Shown: positions 41,401-52,129 of the stretch, one piece after another
How the letters are laid out: every line of letters starts with the position of its first letter
Numbering within the stretch: position 1 is the stretch's first letter
From: Allomeiothermus silvanus DSM 9946
GTDB lineage: Bacteria; Deinococcota; Deinococci; Deinococcales; Thermaceae
Direction: 5' to 3'
NCBI RefSeq assembly: GCF_000092125.1
Contig: NC_014212.1
Coordinates: forward strand, 1,756,001 to 1,820,000
Length of the DNA stretch: 64,000 bases
Position numbers and translations under genes: made by a program
The notes under the pieces: generated by a model
Database searches by the model: none
What the model was told of the DNA's origin: nothing
The model's input: only the letters and a program-made list of their open reading frames with translations

Positions 41401-41949
41401 ATGCGCCCTGTCACGATCATGCTCGCTTTGATTCTGGGTCTGGTGCTCGCCCAGTCTAATAACTACTTCCCCAACGGGGTCGGCTTTAGTTGGGTTTACT
41501 CTTCGGGTGAAGAGCAGGCTTTTGCCCGCGAGAAGGATGGCCTCTTGGTGCTCGAGCACCGCTACAATGGGCGCTCTCGCTATGCGGATCTGTTACGCTA
41601 TGACCCCACCGGGGTATACCTTGAGGGGGTGTATATCGGTGGGGCTACCCAAAAATATAATCCCCCGCTTCAGCTGTATCCTTCCGCACCGCTCATCATA
41701 GGGCAGGAGTGGGGGATGAAAAGCAGCATCCAGGGCAAGATCGTGGCCTTCGTAGCCAAGGTGACGCGGCTCGAGGGTATCCAGGTCCCGGCGGGCAAAT
41801 TCAACGCCTACGTGATCCGGACCTCTTTTGTCACCCAGTCGGGCGGCAGCAGCGTGGTAGAGAGCTACTTCGTACCCGGGGTGGGGGTGGTGCGTTTCGT
41901 GGGGGCCGACGGCAGCAAGGTGGATTTGGTGAAGTTCGTTCGGCCTTGA
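41401..41949 (+). CDS. Secreted protein of unknown function, 182 residues
   Basis: Signal peptide MRPVTIMLALILGLVLAQS, probably cut after VLA. The mature part is beta-rich: YFPNGVGFSWVYSSGEEQAF, LLVLEHRYNGRSRYADLLRY and PLIIGQEWGMKSSIQGKIVA, ending DGSKVDLVKFVRP. The pattern 'P-L-x-x-G-x-x-W' with 'VPAGKFNAYVIR' occurs in small periplasmic proteins of this phylum that resemble DUF3108-like domains. No enzyme motif. No family is firmly recognised. Confidence 0.65.
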   Translation: MRPVTIMLALILGLVLAQSNNYFPNGVGFSWVYSSGEEQAFAREKDGLLVLEHRYNGRSRYADLLRYDPTGVYLEGVYIGGATQKYNPPLQLYPSAPLIIGQEWGMKSSIQGKIVAFVAKVTRLEGIQVPAGKFNAYVIRTSFVTQSGGSSVVESYFVPGVGVVRFVGADGSKVDLVKFVRP

Positions 41950-42003
41950 AGGGTGGGGTGCGGGAAGCTTCCGGCCTCGAGCCCAACCCACTAAGCTAAA
42001 GCT

Positions 42004-42492
42004 ATGGAACTGCAAGTAGTGAGAATCGAAAAACCCGATAACCTAAACGTAATTCTGGGTCAGTCGCACTTCATCAAGACCGTAGAGGACCTGCACGAGG
42101 CCATGGTCACGGCGGTTCCGGGGATCAAGTTTGGTCTAGCTTTTTGTGAAGCCTCCGGGAAGCGGCTGGTCCGCAAGACCGGCACCGCCCCCGAGCTGGT
42201 AGAGCTGGCGGTTAAAAATGCCCACAACATCGGAGCGGGGCATTGCTTCGTCATCGTGCTGGGGGAAGGGTTTTTCCCAATCAATGTGCTTCACGCGATC
42301 AAAGCCTGCCCGGAGGTAGTGCGGATCTTCGCCGCCACCGCCAATCCGCTCGCGGTGATCGTGGCGGAGCAGGACGACCAGCGGGGAGTTTTGGGTGTGC
42401 TCGATGGGCATAAGCCGCTAGGGGTGGAGGCCGAGGAAGACATCGCTTGGCGCAAGGACCTGCTGCGCAAGTTGGGGTACAAACTCGGGTAG
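42004..42492 (+). CDS. Adenosine-specific kinase family protein
   Basis: 162 residues, the usual size of this compact family (first described from Pyrobaculum). Conserved segments: VILGQSHFIKTVEDLHEAMV, IKFGLAFCEASGKRLVRKTG, NIGAGHCFVIVLGEGFFPIN and IFAATANPLAVIVAE. The biochemical role in bacteria is uncertain. It is monocistronic or leads bcp, with 43 bases between. Confidence 0.82.
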   Translation: MELQVVRIEKPDNLNVILGQSHFIKTVEDLHEAMVTAVPGIKFGLAFCEASGKRLVRKTGTAPELVELAVKNAHNIGAGHCFVIVLGEGFFPINVLHAIKACPEVVRIFAATANPLAVIVAEQDDQRGVLGVLDGHKPLGVEAEEDIAWRKDLLRKLGYKLG

Positions 42493-42535
42493 GCATTGTC
42501 ACTTTGCGGTGGTGGCAGGGTAAGCTATAGCCGCT

Positions 42536-43719
<1,184 letters not shown>

Positions 43720-43730
43720 GATTTTCGGAC

Positions 43731-43760
43731 TTGCGAAAAGAGGTCTCGAGCGGCTACCAT
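43731..43760 (+). promoter_or_regulatory. Probable metG leader promoter (leaderless)
   Basis: TTGCGA (43731-43736), an 18-bp spacer, TACCAT (43755-43760). The -10 box fits the TAnnnT form and ends 7 bases before the ATG at 43768, so transcription should begin at or beside that ATG, as in leaderless mRNAs of Thermus and Deinococcus. No ribosome site is present before the ATG. Support is by sequence only. Confidence 0.5.
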
Positions 43761-43767
43761 AACCCCT

Positions 43768-43839
43768 ATGAAGACTTTTTTGGCCTACAAGCCTTGGTCC
43801 TGGCCCGGCCTACGAATGATGGAGGTTTCCCGGCGGTAG
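43768..43839 (+). CDS. Putative 23-residue leader peptide of metG
   Basis: A short frame ATG 43768 to TAG 43837. It opens MKTFLAYKPWSWPG and contains two consecutive Met codons (43816-43821), then EVSRR. Its stop lies inside the 5' arm of a 12-bp hairpin (43829-43865) whose 3' arm overlaps a strong terminator. This is the layout of an amino-acid attenuator, with Met as sensed residue in front of methionyl-tRNA synthetase. The Trp pair (W10, W12) is another candidate control but has no link to metG. Confidence 0.5.
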   Translation: MKTFLAYKPWSWPGLRMMEVSRR

Positions 43840-43865
43840 CGAAGGGTTTTGCGGCTACCGCCGGG
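43829..43865 (+). promoter_or_regulatory. Antiterminator hairpin of the metG leader
   Basis: CCCGGCGGTAGC (43829-43840) pairs perfectly with GCTACCGCCGGG (43854-43865) over 12 bp around a 13-base loop. Its last five bases are also the first five of the terminator stem (43861-43869), so both cannot form together. A ribosome paused on the stop codon (43837-43839) would cover the 5' arm and free the terminator. Confidence 0.6.
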
Positions 43866-43895
43866 GCGCGCGTAGGATGCGCCCCGGTTCTTTTT
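43861..43895 (+). terminator. Strong terminator in the metG leader
   Basis: CCGGGGCGC (43861-43869), a 9-base loop, GCGCCCCGG (43879-43887), then TTCTTTTT. It is a textbook intrinsic terminator, yet it lies 48 bases upstream of metG on the coding strand and over 140 bases after rpiA. If only an rpiA terminator, the overlapping 12-bp hairpin would be unexplained; hence the attenuator reading. Confidence 0.85.
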
Positions 43896-43921
43896 GGCGA
43901 GTTGCTTTGCCCGTAGAGTAA

Positions 43922-45871
<1,950 letters not shown>

Positions 45872-45926
45872 GATGCAATAGGCCTCGAGCTGGGGCTTAT
45901 ACATTCTTAATGCATCTAGACCAAAG

Positions 45927-47066
45927 TGAACCCGGACAAACACATGTGAGACTCTAAGCTGGGATAAAAAGAGGGGAACCGACCAGGAAAGGAGGTTCCC
46001 CAGGTGCAGTTTACCACCGTTGGCCGAGAGATATGGAGAGGCGCTAGACAAGCACAGAGGCTGGCCGAGGCCAACGCAAGCGACCCAGAGGTCCAGGAAC
46101 GTCTGCGCAAGCTCCGACTGGTCAAAGCCCTGCGTGAAAGTAAAAAGAGCTGGAAGGAGATCCAGGACCTGGTCGGGATCAGCCGGGCCACCTACCACCG
46201 CTGGCAAAAAGCCCTAAAAGAAAAGGGCCTGGCTGGACTCAAACCCCGCTCCCGCCGCCCTAAGCACCTGCGCACAAAGGTCCACTGGACCCCAGGGCTG
46301 CTCATTAGAATAGAAACTCTCCGCAAGGAAAACCCCACCTGGGGACGCTGGTCCATCTGGCTTACCCTCCGCAAGGAGGGTTTCCAGATGAGCGAACGCA
46401 CGGTGGGGCGCATCCTGGCCTACCTGGAGAAGCACCGACGTATCGAGAGCGTGGCCGGCTACCTGGCCCGGACTCAAAGAGGGAAGCTAAAGCGAAGGGT
46501 AAACCGGCCCTACGCCAAAAGGAAGCCCCGAGGATACGAGGCCAGGGCTCCTGGGGACCTGGTCCAGGTGGACACCCTCACCCTGACCTTAGGACCGGGA
46601 AGCATGGTCAAGCACTTCTCGGCGATTGACCTCCATAGCCGGTTTGTCCTGGCGGAGGTGCACAGCCGGGCCACGGCTAAGCTTTCTGAGGGGTTCTTGT
46701 CCTTGCTTCTGGCCAGGGCCCCTTTTCCCATCCGGGCCATCCAGGTGGATGGGGGCAGCGAGTTCATGGCCGAGTTTGAGGAGGCCTGCTGTGCTCTGGG
46801 GATTGCCTTGTTTGTGCTACCGCCGAGGAGTCCTAAACTCAATGGTCACGTGGAGCGGATGCAGCGGACCTTCAAGGAGGAGTTCTACACCCGGCCTTTG
46901 CCCACCCCGCTCAGCGAGCTGCAGGCAGAGCTGGATACCTACCTGGACTACTACAACCGCCGAAGGCCTCACATGGCCCTGGGGGGTCTTGCTCCGCTGG
47001 AGTTTTTGGCTAAGATGCAAGAGGAGTCGGTTCCTCAAAGAGTCTCAAATGTGTTGACCGATTACA
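45927..47066 (+). mobile_element. IS481-like element, copy 3
   Basis: 1140 bp with the 5-bp duplication CAAAG (45922-45926 and 47067-47071). Left end TGAACCCGGACAAACACAT, right end (inverted) TGTAATCGGTCAACACAT, both running into TGAGACTCT. The right duplication is followed directly by TTGACA. It lies between metG and the subtilase gene and is the intact reference copy here. Confidence 0.93.
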
Positions 47067-47155
47067 CAAAGTTGACAGCCATTTGGCCGCGCAGGTTAGA
47101 CTTCGGGTGTTGCGACAATCCAAGTCCTTGGGTGAGCAGAGAGTCATTCAAGTGA
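46004..47155 (+). CDS. IS481-family transposase (copy 3), intact
   Basis: Same protein as copy 1, with HTH, second helix-turn-helix region and the full DDE core (VDTLTL, VDGGSEF, GHVERMQRTF). GTG start after AAAGGAGG. The element supplies 354 codons without a stop; the frame continues 29 codons into flanking DNA to TGA 47155. The foreign tail (TKLTAIWPRRLDFG and onward) has no likely function. This is the copy most likely to be active. Confidence 0.92.
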   Translation: MQFTTVGREIWRGARQAQRLAEANASDPEVQERLRKLRLVKALRESKKSWKEIQDLVGISRATYHRWQKALKEKGLAGLKPRSRRPKHLRTKVHWTPGLLIRIETLRKENPTWGRWSIWLTLRKEGFQMSERTVGRILAYLEKHRRIESVAGYLARTQRGKLKRRVNRPYAKRKPRGYEARAPGDLVQVDTLTLTLGPGSMVKHFSAIDLHSRFVLAEVHSRATAKLSEGFLSLLLARAPFPIRAIQVDGGSEFMAEFEEACCALGIALFVLPPRSPKLNGHVERMQRTFKEEFYTRPLPTPLSELQAELDTYLDYYNRRRPHMALGGLAPLEFLAKMQEESVPQRVSNVLTDYTKLTAIWPRRLDFGCCDNPSPWVSRESFK

Positions 47156-47217
47156 GCAACTGTAACGTTTACAGGGTATATCTGCTCAGGCGCAACGGCA
47201 ATCAACAAGGAGGATGT

Positions 47218-48429
47218 ATGCGGCGGAAGCTTTGGTGGATCGGCTTGGTGCTGGCCTTAGCGGCCTGTGGGGCCCCCCAGTCTTCGACCGGCTTAGCCCC
47301 GCTTTTGGGGCTGGAGGGTGAAAAGGTGATCGCTGGGCAGTACATCGTGGTGTACAAGGATTCTGCGGATGTGCTGCCGAGTCTGCAAGCTCTGCAGGCG
47401 GCGCTGGAGTCGGGGGTTAGCTTGCAGAGCCAAACTGCCGAGTTGCAAGCCCTGGGCCTAGCCGGGGTGCGGCTCCAACGGGTCTATACTGCTGCCCTGA
47501 AGGGCCTGGCTGCCTCACTCTCCGATGCTCAGGTGAGCGCCCTGCGGGCTGATCCCCGAGTAGCCTACCTCGAGGCCGATCAGGTAATGGAAGCCAGCAC
47601 TACCCAAAACAACGCAACCTGGGGCTTAGACCGGATCGATCAGCGCAACCTTCCGCTAAACGGGACGTATACCTATACCGCCACCGGCGCAGGGGTCAAC
47701 GCTTACATCATCGATACCGGCATCCGCACCTCGCACAGCGATTTCGGCGGGCGGGCCAGGGTCGGTTACGACGCCATCGGTGGAAACGGCCAGGACTGCA
47801 ACGGGCACGGTACTCACGTAGCCGGTACGGTAGGTGGGAGCACCTACGGGGTCGCTAAAGGCGTGACCCTCTACGCGGTGCGGGTCCTCGATTGTAGTGG
47901 ATCTGGCTCGACCTCAGGGGTGATTGCAGGGGTGGACTGGGTGACCCGTAACCACGTCAAGCCAGCAGTGGCCAACATGAGCTTGGGAGGCGGTGCTTCC
48001 ACTGCCCTAGACACTGCGGTGAACAATTCAATTAGCGCTGGGGTCACTTACGCTATCGCCGCCGGGAACTCCAACCGCAATGCCTGCAACTTTTCCCCAG
48101 CTCGGGTCAGTGCAGCCATCACGGTAGGAGCTACTACCTCGAGCGACGTGCGGGCTTCGTATTCTAACTACGGAAGCTGTGTAGACCTGTTCGCTCCAGG
48201 TTCTTCCATCACTTCCGACTGGTACACCTCCGATACCGCTACCAATACTATCAGTGGTACCTCCATGGCGACCCCTCACGTGGCGGGTGTGGCGGCGCTT
48301 TACCTTCAGGGCAACCCCGGAGCTAGCCCAGCCGCAGTGCAAAATGCGCTAATAAGCAACGCCACTGCAGGGGTGCTCTCGAGCGTAGGCAGGAACTCGC
48401 CCAACCTCTTGCTGTTCACCAACTACTGA
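47218..48429 (+). CDS. Subtilisin-like serine protease lipoprotein (aqualysin/proteinase K type)
   Basis: 403 residues. Lipoprotein signal: [17 protein letters not shown] with the lipid-bearing Cys at 17. An I9 propeptide follows ([18 protein letters not shown] to about residue 120), then the S8 domain with Asp in YIIDTGI, His in [13 protein letters not shown], Asn in AIAAGNS and Ser in [12 protein letters not shown]. Several Cys pairs suggest disulfides, as in aqualysin. It degrades protein outside the membrane. AAGGAGGATGT precedes ATG 47218. IS copy 3 has displaced its upstream DNA. Confidence 0.93.
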   Translation: MRRKLWWIGLVLALAACGAPQSSTGLAPLLGLEGEKVIAGQYIVVYKDSADVLPSLQALQAALESGVSLQSQTAELQALGLAGVRLQRVYTAALKGLAASLSDAQVSALRADPRVAYLEADQVMEASTTQNNATWGLDRIDQRNLPLNGTYTYTATGAGVNAYIIDTGIRTSHSDFGGRARVGYDAIGGNGQDCNGHGTHVAGTVGGSTYGVAKGVTLYAVRVLDCSGSGSTSGVIAGVDWVTRNHVKPAVANMSLGGGASTALDTAVNNSISAGVTYAIAAGNSNRNACNFSPARVSAAITVGATTSSDVRASYSNYGSCVDLFAPGSSITSDWYTSDTATNTISGTSMATPHVAGVAALYLQGNPGASPAAVQNALISNATAGVLSSVGRNSPNLLLFTNY

Positions 48430-48433
48430 CGAA

Positions 48434-49385
48434 TCATACCCTTTCACGTTGATTCCTTCATCCTGGGCCACCAGTGGAAGAGGGTATGCTTGCGTACCGT
48501 AGCCGGGTCTGCCGAAAGCACCTGACAGCGCTCCGCCACCACCGCCATCATCGCCTCCAGCGTCTCAAAGTACCGGTTGGCCACCGCCTCGTTCACATCC
48601 CCTCCGCCGGGAGACGTGCCACCCCGCCCGATCCAGCACCACCCAGGCTGTCCCTTCCCCTACCCAGGCCTGAAACTCCTGCAGCACCCAGCTCATCACC
48701 TCGCTGTCCATCCCATCTACCAACAGACTCAGGCTGGCCCCGCTCTCCGGTTCCACAAAGCTGCAGACGTAGAACCATGGGTACCGCTCGCCCGCGGTCG
48801 CTCCCCCTGGCGGGCCCACACCTTCGGCAACACCGGTTTCAGTCCTAGCCGGTGCTCGTCATAGGCAAAGACCCGAACCGCCCCTCCCTCCGCCCGCGCC
48901 GCCTCAACCCTTTGGCAGAGGTTGGCCTCCTGCGCCGCCGGGTCGCCCTTGCGGTGTACCGGCCGGGGCACCTTCAGACGGTAGCCCGGGCGGTAGATCG
49001 GGTTGAGCGAAAGCCGCCAGCGCCACCCACTGCCGCAGTTTCTCGCCCGTCCAAAGACCGCCATCGGGCGGTGGGCTTTGTGCACCTGGGCGCTTTCCTC
49101 TGGTCTCAGCTTGGGCCGGCGTCCGGGGTTGGTATGGCGACGGTCGCTCAGGGCTTGGGGGCCTTGCGGGTTGTAGCGTTGCAGGGTGGCGTGCACCCAG
49201 CGGGGGGTGCGGGTGGTGAGTTGGGCGATCTCCTGAGCCCCCAATCCCTTTTGGGCAGGGTAGACGGCCAGGAAGCGAAGCTGGGCGATGGGGTCTTTCT
49301 CCTGTTTGATGCGGTGTTGTAGTTGCTCCAGGGTGAGGTGATTGACCACCGTCATGAAAGAAGGATATTACAAAAAGGGGTATGA
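48434..49385 (-). mobile_element. IS630-like element, degenerate
   Basis: About 952 bp bounded by imperfect inverted repeats: TCATACCCTTTCACG at the left, TCATACCCCTTTTTG (inverted) at the right. IS630 elements insert at TA; the right flank is TA (49386-49387), while the left is AA (48432-48433), as if decayed. It begins 4 bases after the subtilase stop. No CTCGAG was found inside, in contrast to the chromosome. Confidence 0.7.
48474..49355 (-). pseudogene. IS630-family transposase, multiply frameshifted
   Basis: Minus strand from ATG 49355. The N-terminal HTH part is intact (HLTLEQLQHRIKQEKDPIAQ, then LTTRTPRWVHATLQRYNPQG). Frame breaks follow near 49080, 48920 and 48730, and near 48600. 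The catalytic pieces are spread over three frames: FAYDEHRLGLKPVLPKVWA, then SWVLQEFQAWVGEGTAWVVL followed by DRAGWHVS, then NRYFETLEAMMAVVAERC. At least three frameshifts make it inactive. Break positions are approximate. Confidence 0.75.
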
Positions 49386-49566
49386 TACTGTCCAAAGGAA
49401 AGCTCTGGAAGGTTCATTTTCCTACTCCTCCCTCCCACACTGCGTGGGCAACGCTGGGGCCCTAGCTAAACCAAGCATAGTCAAGGCGTTTTCAAGGAGT
49501 AGGCTTTAGACAACAATTATACGAAAATGATACAAGGCTAGTACAAGTAGACGAGTCGCGGCATCG

Positions 49567-50970
49567 CTACGCCGCTTCTTGGCGGTGCGCCCCGTCGTAG
49601 CTGAGTCGCATCGGTTTATCGTCGAGCACGGTTTCCAGATGCACCGGGCGCCCCCACAGCCGGTAGAGGTTCTCGATCACCGCGCGGGCTTTGCGCAAAT
49701 CGAGTTCGGCGCCTTCAAAGGCTTGCTCGAGGTAGAGTTCCCCCCGGTTTTTGTAGTTGGCATCGGTAAGGTAGACGATGGGGTTCCCGGCGTTGGTGAG
49801 CATAAACAACAGCCGCTGTTTAGCCTGGTGGAAATGCTCGAGTTCCTCCGGCAGGACAATTCGCTGCTCGAGCGCGAACTCGGGGGTGAAGAACTCTTCC
49901 AAAAAGCTGATATCGCTGTAGACCCGGCGTACCTGGAAGAGCTTGGCCCTCGCATCGCCGGGCTGGCCTTGCCACTCGAGCTTATCCACCAACTCGGCGG
50001 CCTCGTACTCGGGGCCGAAGCGCCCTTTGCGCCAACGCTCCTCGATGTGTTTCATCAGGGTGTAGCCGATCTTGTAGGGGTTGAAACCGCGCCCTCCCAG
50101 CACCCCGGCCTGGAGTTCGGCGAAATCCAACACCTCGCCCGGCTCGAGCAGGCCACCGTTCATCAGCGCAGTATGCCAGTAGGTGGCCCAGCCCTCGTTC
50201 ATCACCTTGGTCTGGCCCTGGGGAGCGAAGTAGTAAGACTCCTCGCGGATGATCTCGAGGATGGCCTTCTGCCAGGAGGCGAGCGGGGCATACTTGATCA
50301 AAAAAGCTAGCACGTCGCGCTCGGGCTGTGGGGGAATCGGTTCGTTGAGGGCAGCCTCTTCGGCTTCTTTGGGAGGCGCGGCGGGCGGATTTACATAGGG
50401 CTCGAGGTAAGCGCGCACCGGCATCCGCAGCGGGGTGCCATCAGGTTCCTTGACTCCCTTGGCACGCTGCACGAAAAGGCTGTGGGGGTCAATAAGGTTT
50501 TCCAAGGAAAGGGCCAGATCTAAGAATTCCTCCACGGGTCGCACCCCGTGCCGCTCCATGAACTTTTCCACTAACGCCGCGTGGTTAGCAAGTTCGTCGT
50601 GCATGGACTTGGGTGCTGGGGCGAAGTAAAGGTTTTCCTTGAAGAAGTCGGCGTGCCCATAGACGTGGGCGATTACCAGCTTGTGGGCTAGCGGCGGGTT
50701 TGAATCCAGCAAGTAGGCATAGACCGGCTTGGTATTGACCACCAGTTCGTAAATTTTCGAGAGTCCATAGCGGTAGGTCTCCTTGAAGCGCAAATATTCG
50801 CTACCCCAGCGCCAGTGCGGGTAGCGGCGGGGAAAGCCCATGTAGGAAGCCAGCATGGCCATCTGCTCCCAGTCCACCACTTCAAAGATCACAGGGTCAA
50901 AGGAGAGGCCCTGGGCCTTGGCACGGGCTTCAATTTCTACGGCGAGAGCTTGGAGGTCGGATTTAGTCAT
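49567..50970 (-). CDS. spoVR: SpoVR-family protein (YcgB type)
   Basis: 467 residues. Conserved family segments: ANHAALVEKFMERHGVRPVE, FFKENLYFAPAPKSMHDELA, NEGWATYWHTALMNGG and GGRGFNPYKIGYTLMKHIEE. Its molecular role is unknown; in Bacillus it affects spore cortex, but here it accompanies PrkA and YeaH, as in many non-sporulating bacteria under stress. Last gene of the prkA operon, 11 bases after yeaH. The GLNPY-like and WATYWH segments make the family assignment safe. Confidence 0.93.
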   Translation of the reverse strand: MTKSDLQALAVEIEARAKAQGLSFDPVIFEVVDWEQMAMLASYMGFPRRYPHWRWGSEYLRFKETYRYGLSKIYELVVNTKPVYAYLLDSNPPLAHKLVIAHVYGHADFFKENLYFAPAPKSMHDELANHAALVEKFMERHGVRPVEEFLDLALSLENLIDPHSLFVQRAKGVKEPDGTPLRMPVRAYLEPYVNPPAAPPKEAEEAALNEPIPPQPERDVLAFLIKYAPLASWQKAILEIIREESYYFAPQGQTKVMNEGWATYWHTALMNGGLLEPGEVLDFAELQAGVLGGRGFNPYKIGYTLMKHIEERWRKGRFGPEYEAAELVDKLEWQGQPGDARAKLFQVRRVYSDISFLEEFFTPEFALEQRIVLPEELEHFHQAKQRLLFMLTNAGNPIVYLTDANYKNRGELYLEQAFEGAELDLRKARAVIENLYRLWGRPVHLETVLDDKPMRLSYDGAHRQEAA

Positions 50971-50981
50971 GGTACCTCCCG

Positions 50982-52064
50982 CTAATCGCTGCTACCTCCC
51001 AGAAGGCGCTTGAGGGCGCTGGGCAAGCTCTCGCGTCCGCCTAGTTCGGCGGTGGCGAGGGCGGGGTCCGACGGGAAGTGGCTGCGCAGGTCGTCGATGA
51101 AGCGGCCCTGGCCATAGCGGCTGCGCACCTGGGCATAGCCGTAGAGGGAGAGGGTAGGTAGGAGGGCTTTGAGGGTCTCGAGAGCTTCTGCGGTATCGTC
51201 TTGCCAGTTGTCTCCGTCGGTGAAGTGGTAGACGTAGCGATTGTAGAGCTGGGCGGGGTAGCGCTCGAGGACTTGCTGGGCTAGCTTGATGCCGCTCGAC
51301 AGCCGCGTACCCCCACCCTCCCGCAACCGGAAGAAATCTTCCTCCGAGACTTCCCAGGCCTCGGCGTCGTGCAGAAGATAGTGCCGTGAGAGCCGGGGAA
51401 AATGCTTCTTGACCCAAGCGGTGATCCAGTAGGAGAGGATGCGTACCAAGCGGAGCTGCTCGCCTTCCATCGAACCTGAGACATCAAGGGCAAACACCAG
51501 CGCAGCTTGGGCTTGGGGGCGTGGCTTAGGCTCGGGAGCGCGGTAGCGATAATCGTCGCGCTCGGGAACCAGACGGGGGTCTTCGGGCCGGTAGATGCCG
51601 CTTTGGATAGCCCGCCTAAGGGCCTGGCGTAGGGTACGGCGGGCGTGGCGCAAAGATTCCGGTCCGCGCCGGGAGAGCGTGGTGTATTTGGGCGAGGACT
51701 CCTCCACTGCCCCCCCTTGTTTGGGTTCGAGCCGCGGCAGCTTGAGGGCCTCCCCGATCAGCTCGAGGAACTCTTCCAGATCCATCTCGGCCACCGGGAC
51801 GTGTCCGCTGGGACCTAAACCGCCCCGCCCGGCGGTTCCTCCCATCCCCTGACCTTGGCCTTCCCCTTCGCCTTCGCCCTGACCCATCTCGTTGTGGCCA
51901 TACTGAAGGCGAGGCAGCTCGAGCTGAGGTAGCGGGATGCTCACCACCTGCCCGTCCAGGCTTCCCAGATATTCCTCGCGGGTCAAAAACTCCCTCGCCC
52001 GTTTTTTGACCTCACCCCGGACGATCTCCTTGAAGCGTTGCAGGTCGCGTTCGATGGGGCGCAT
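50982..52064 (-). CDS. yeaH: DUF444/YeaH-family von Willebrand factor A protein
   Basis: 360 residues. The N-terminal region has RFKEIVRGEVKKRAREFLTR and a Gly/Gln-rich linker (residues 65-85). The vWA domain starts near 195 with a MIDAS motif FALDVSGSMEGEQLRL, then HDAEAWEVSEEDFFRLREGG and HFTDGDNWQDDT. Metal-dependent protein binding is expected. The triad prkA-yeaH-spoVR is conserved and is tied to nitrogen or stationary-phase stress in E. coli. It follows prkA by 65 bases containing a hairpin. Confidence 0.93.
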   Translation of the reverse strand: MRPIERDLQRFKEIVRGEVKKRAREFLTREEYLGSLDGQVVSIPLPQLELPRLQYGHNEMGQGEGEGEGQGQGMGGTAGRGGLGPSGHVPVAEMDLEEFLELIGEALKLPRLEPKQGGAVEESSPKYTTLSRRGPESLRHARRTLRQALRRAIQSGIYRPEDPRLVPERDDYRYRAPEPKPRPQAQAALVFALDVSGSMEGEQLRLVRILSYWITAWVKKHFPRLSRHYLLHDAEAWEVSEEDFFRLREGGGTRLSSGIKLAQQVLERYPAQLYNRYVYHFTDGDNWQDDTAEALETLKALLPTLSLYGYAQVRSRYGQGRFIDDLRSHFPSDPALATAELGGRESLPSALKRLLGGSSD

Positions 52065-52097
52065 GCTTGGCTCCGATGACGCTTGGTATCAGGTGTC

Positions 52098-52118
52098 AGA
52101 CGCTTTCTTTGAGCGTCT
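52098..52118 (-). promoter_or_regulatory. Hairpin between prkA and yeaH
   Basis: AGACGCT (52098-52104), a 7-base loop, AGCGTCT (52112-52118), embedded in a wider nest of GACGC/GCGTC repeats (52076-52131). No T-tract follows on the minus strand, so it is an mRNA processing or stability element more than a terminator. It could let prkA be expressed differently from yeaH and spoVR. The same GCGTCTAG words appear in the metG linker and at other gene ends. Confidence 0.45.
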
Positions 52119-52129
52119 AGCGTCTGGCG

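Noticed and set aside
43829-43895. T-box riboswitch for metG
   Set aside because: No T-box consensus (TGGNACCGCG-like) or specifier stem was found; T-boxes are also not expected for metG in this phylum.
43731-43916. 61-codon frame across the metG leader
   Set aside because: It runs through both leader hairpins and the terminator and has no start signal; the shorter frame at 43768 fits the promoter and stop position.
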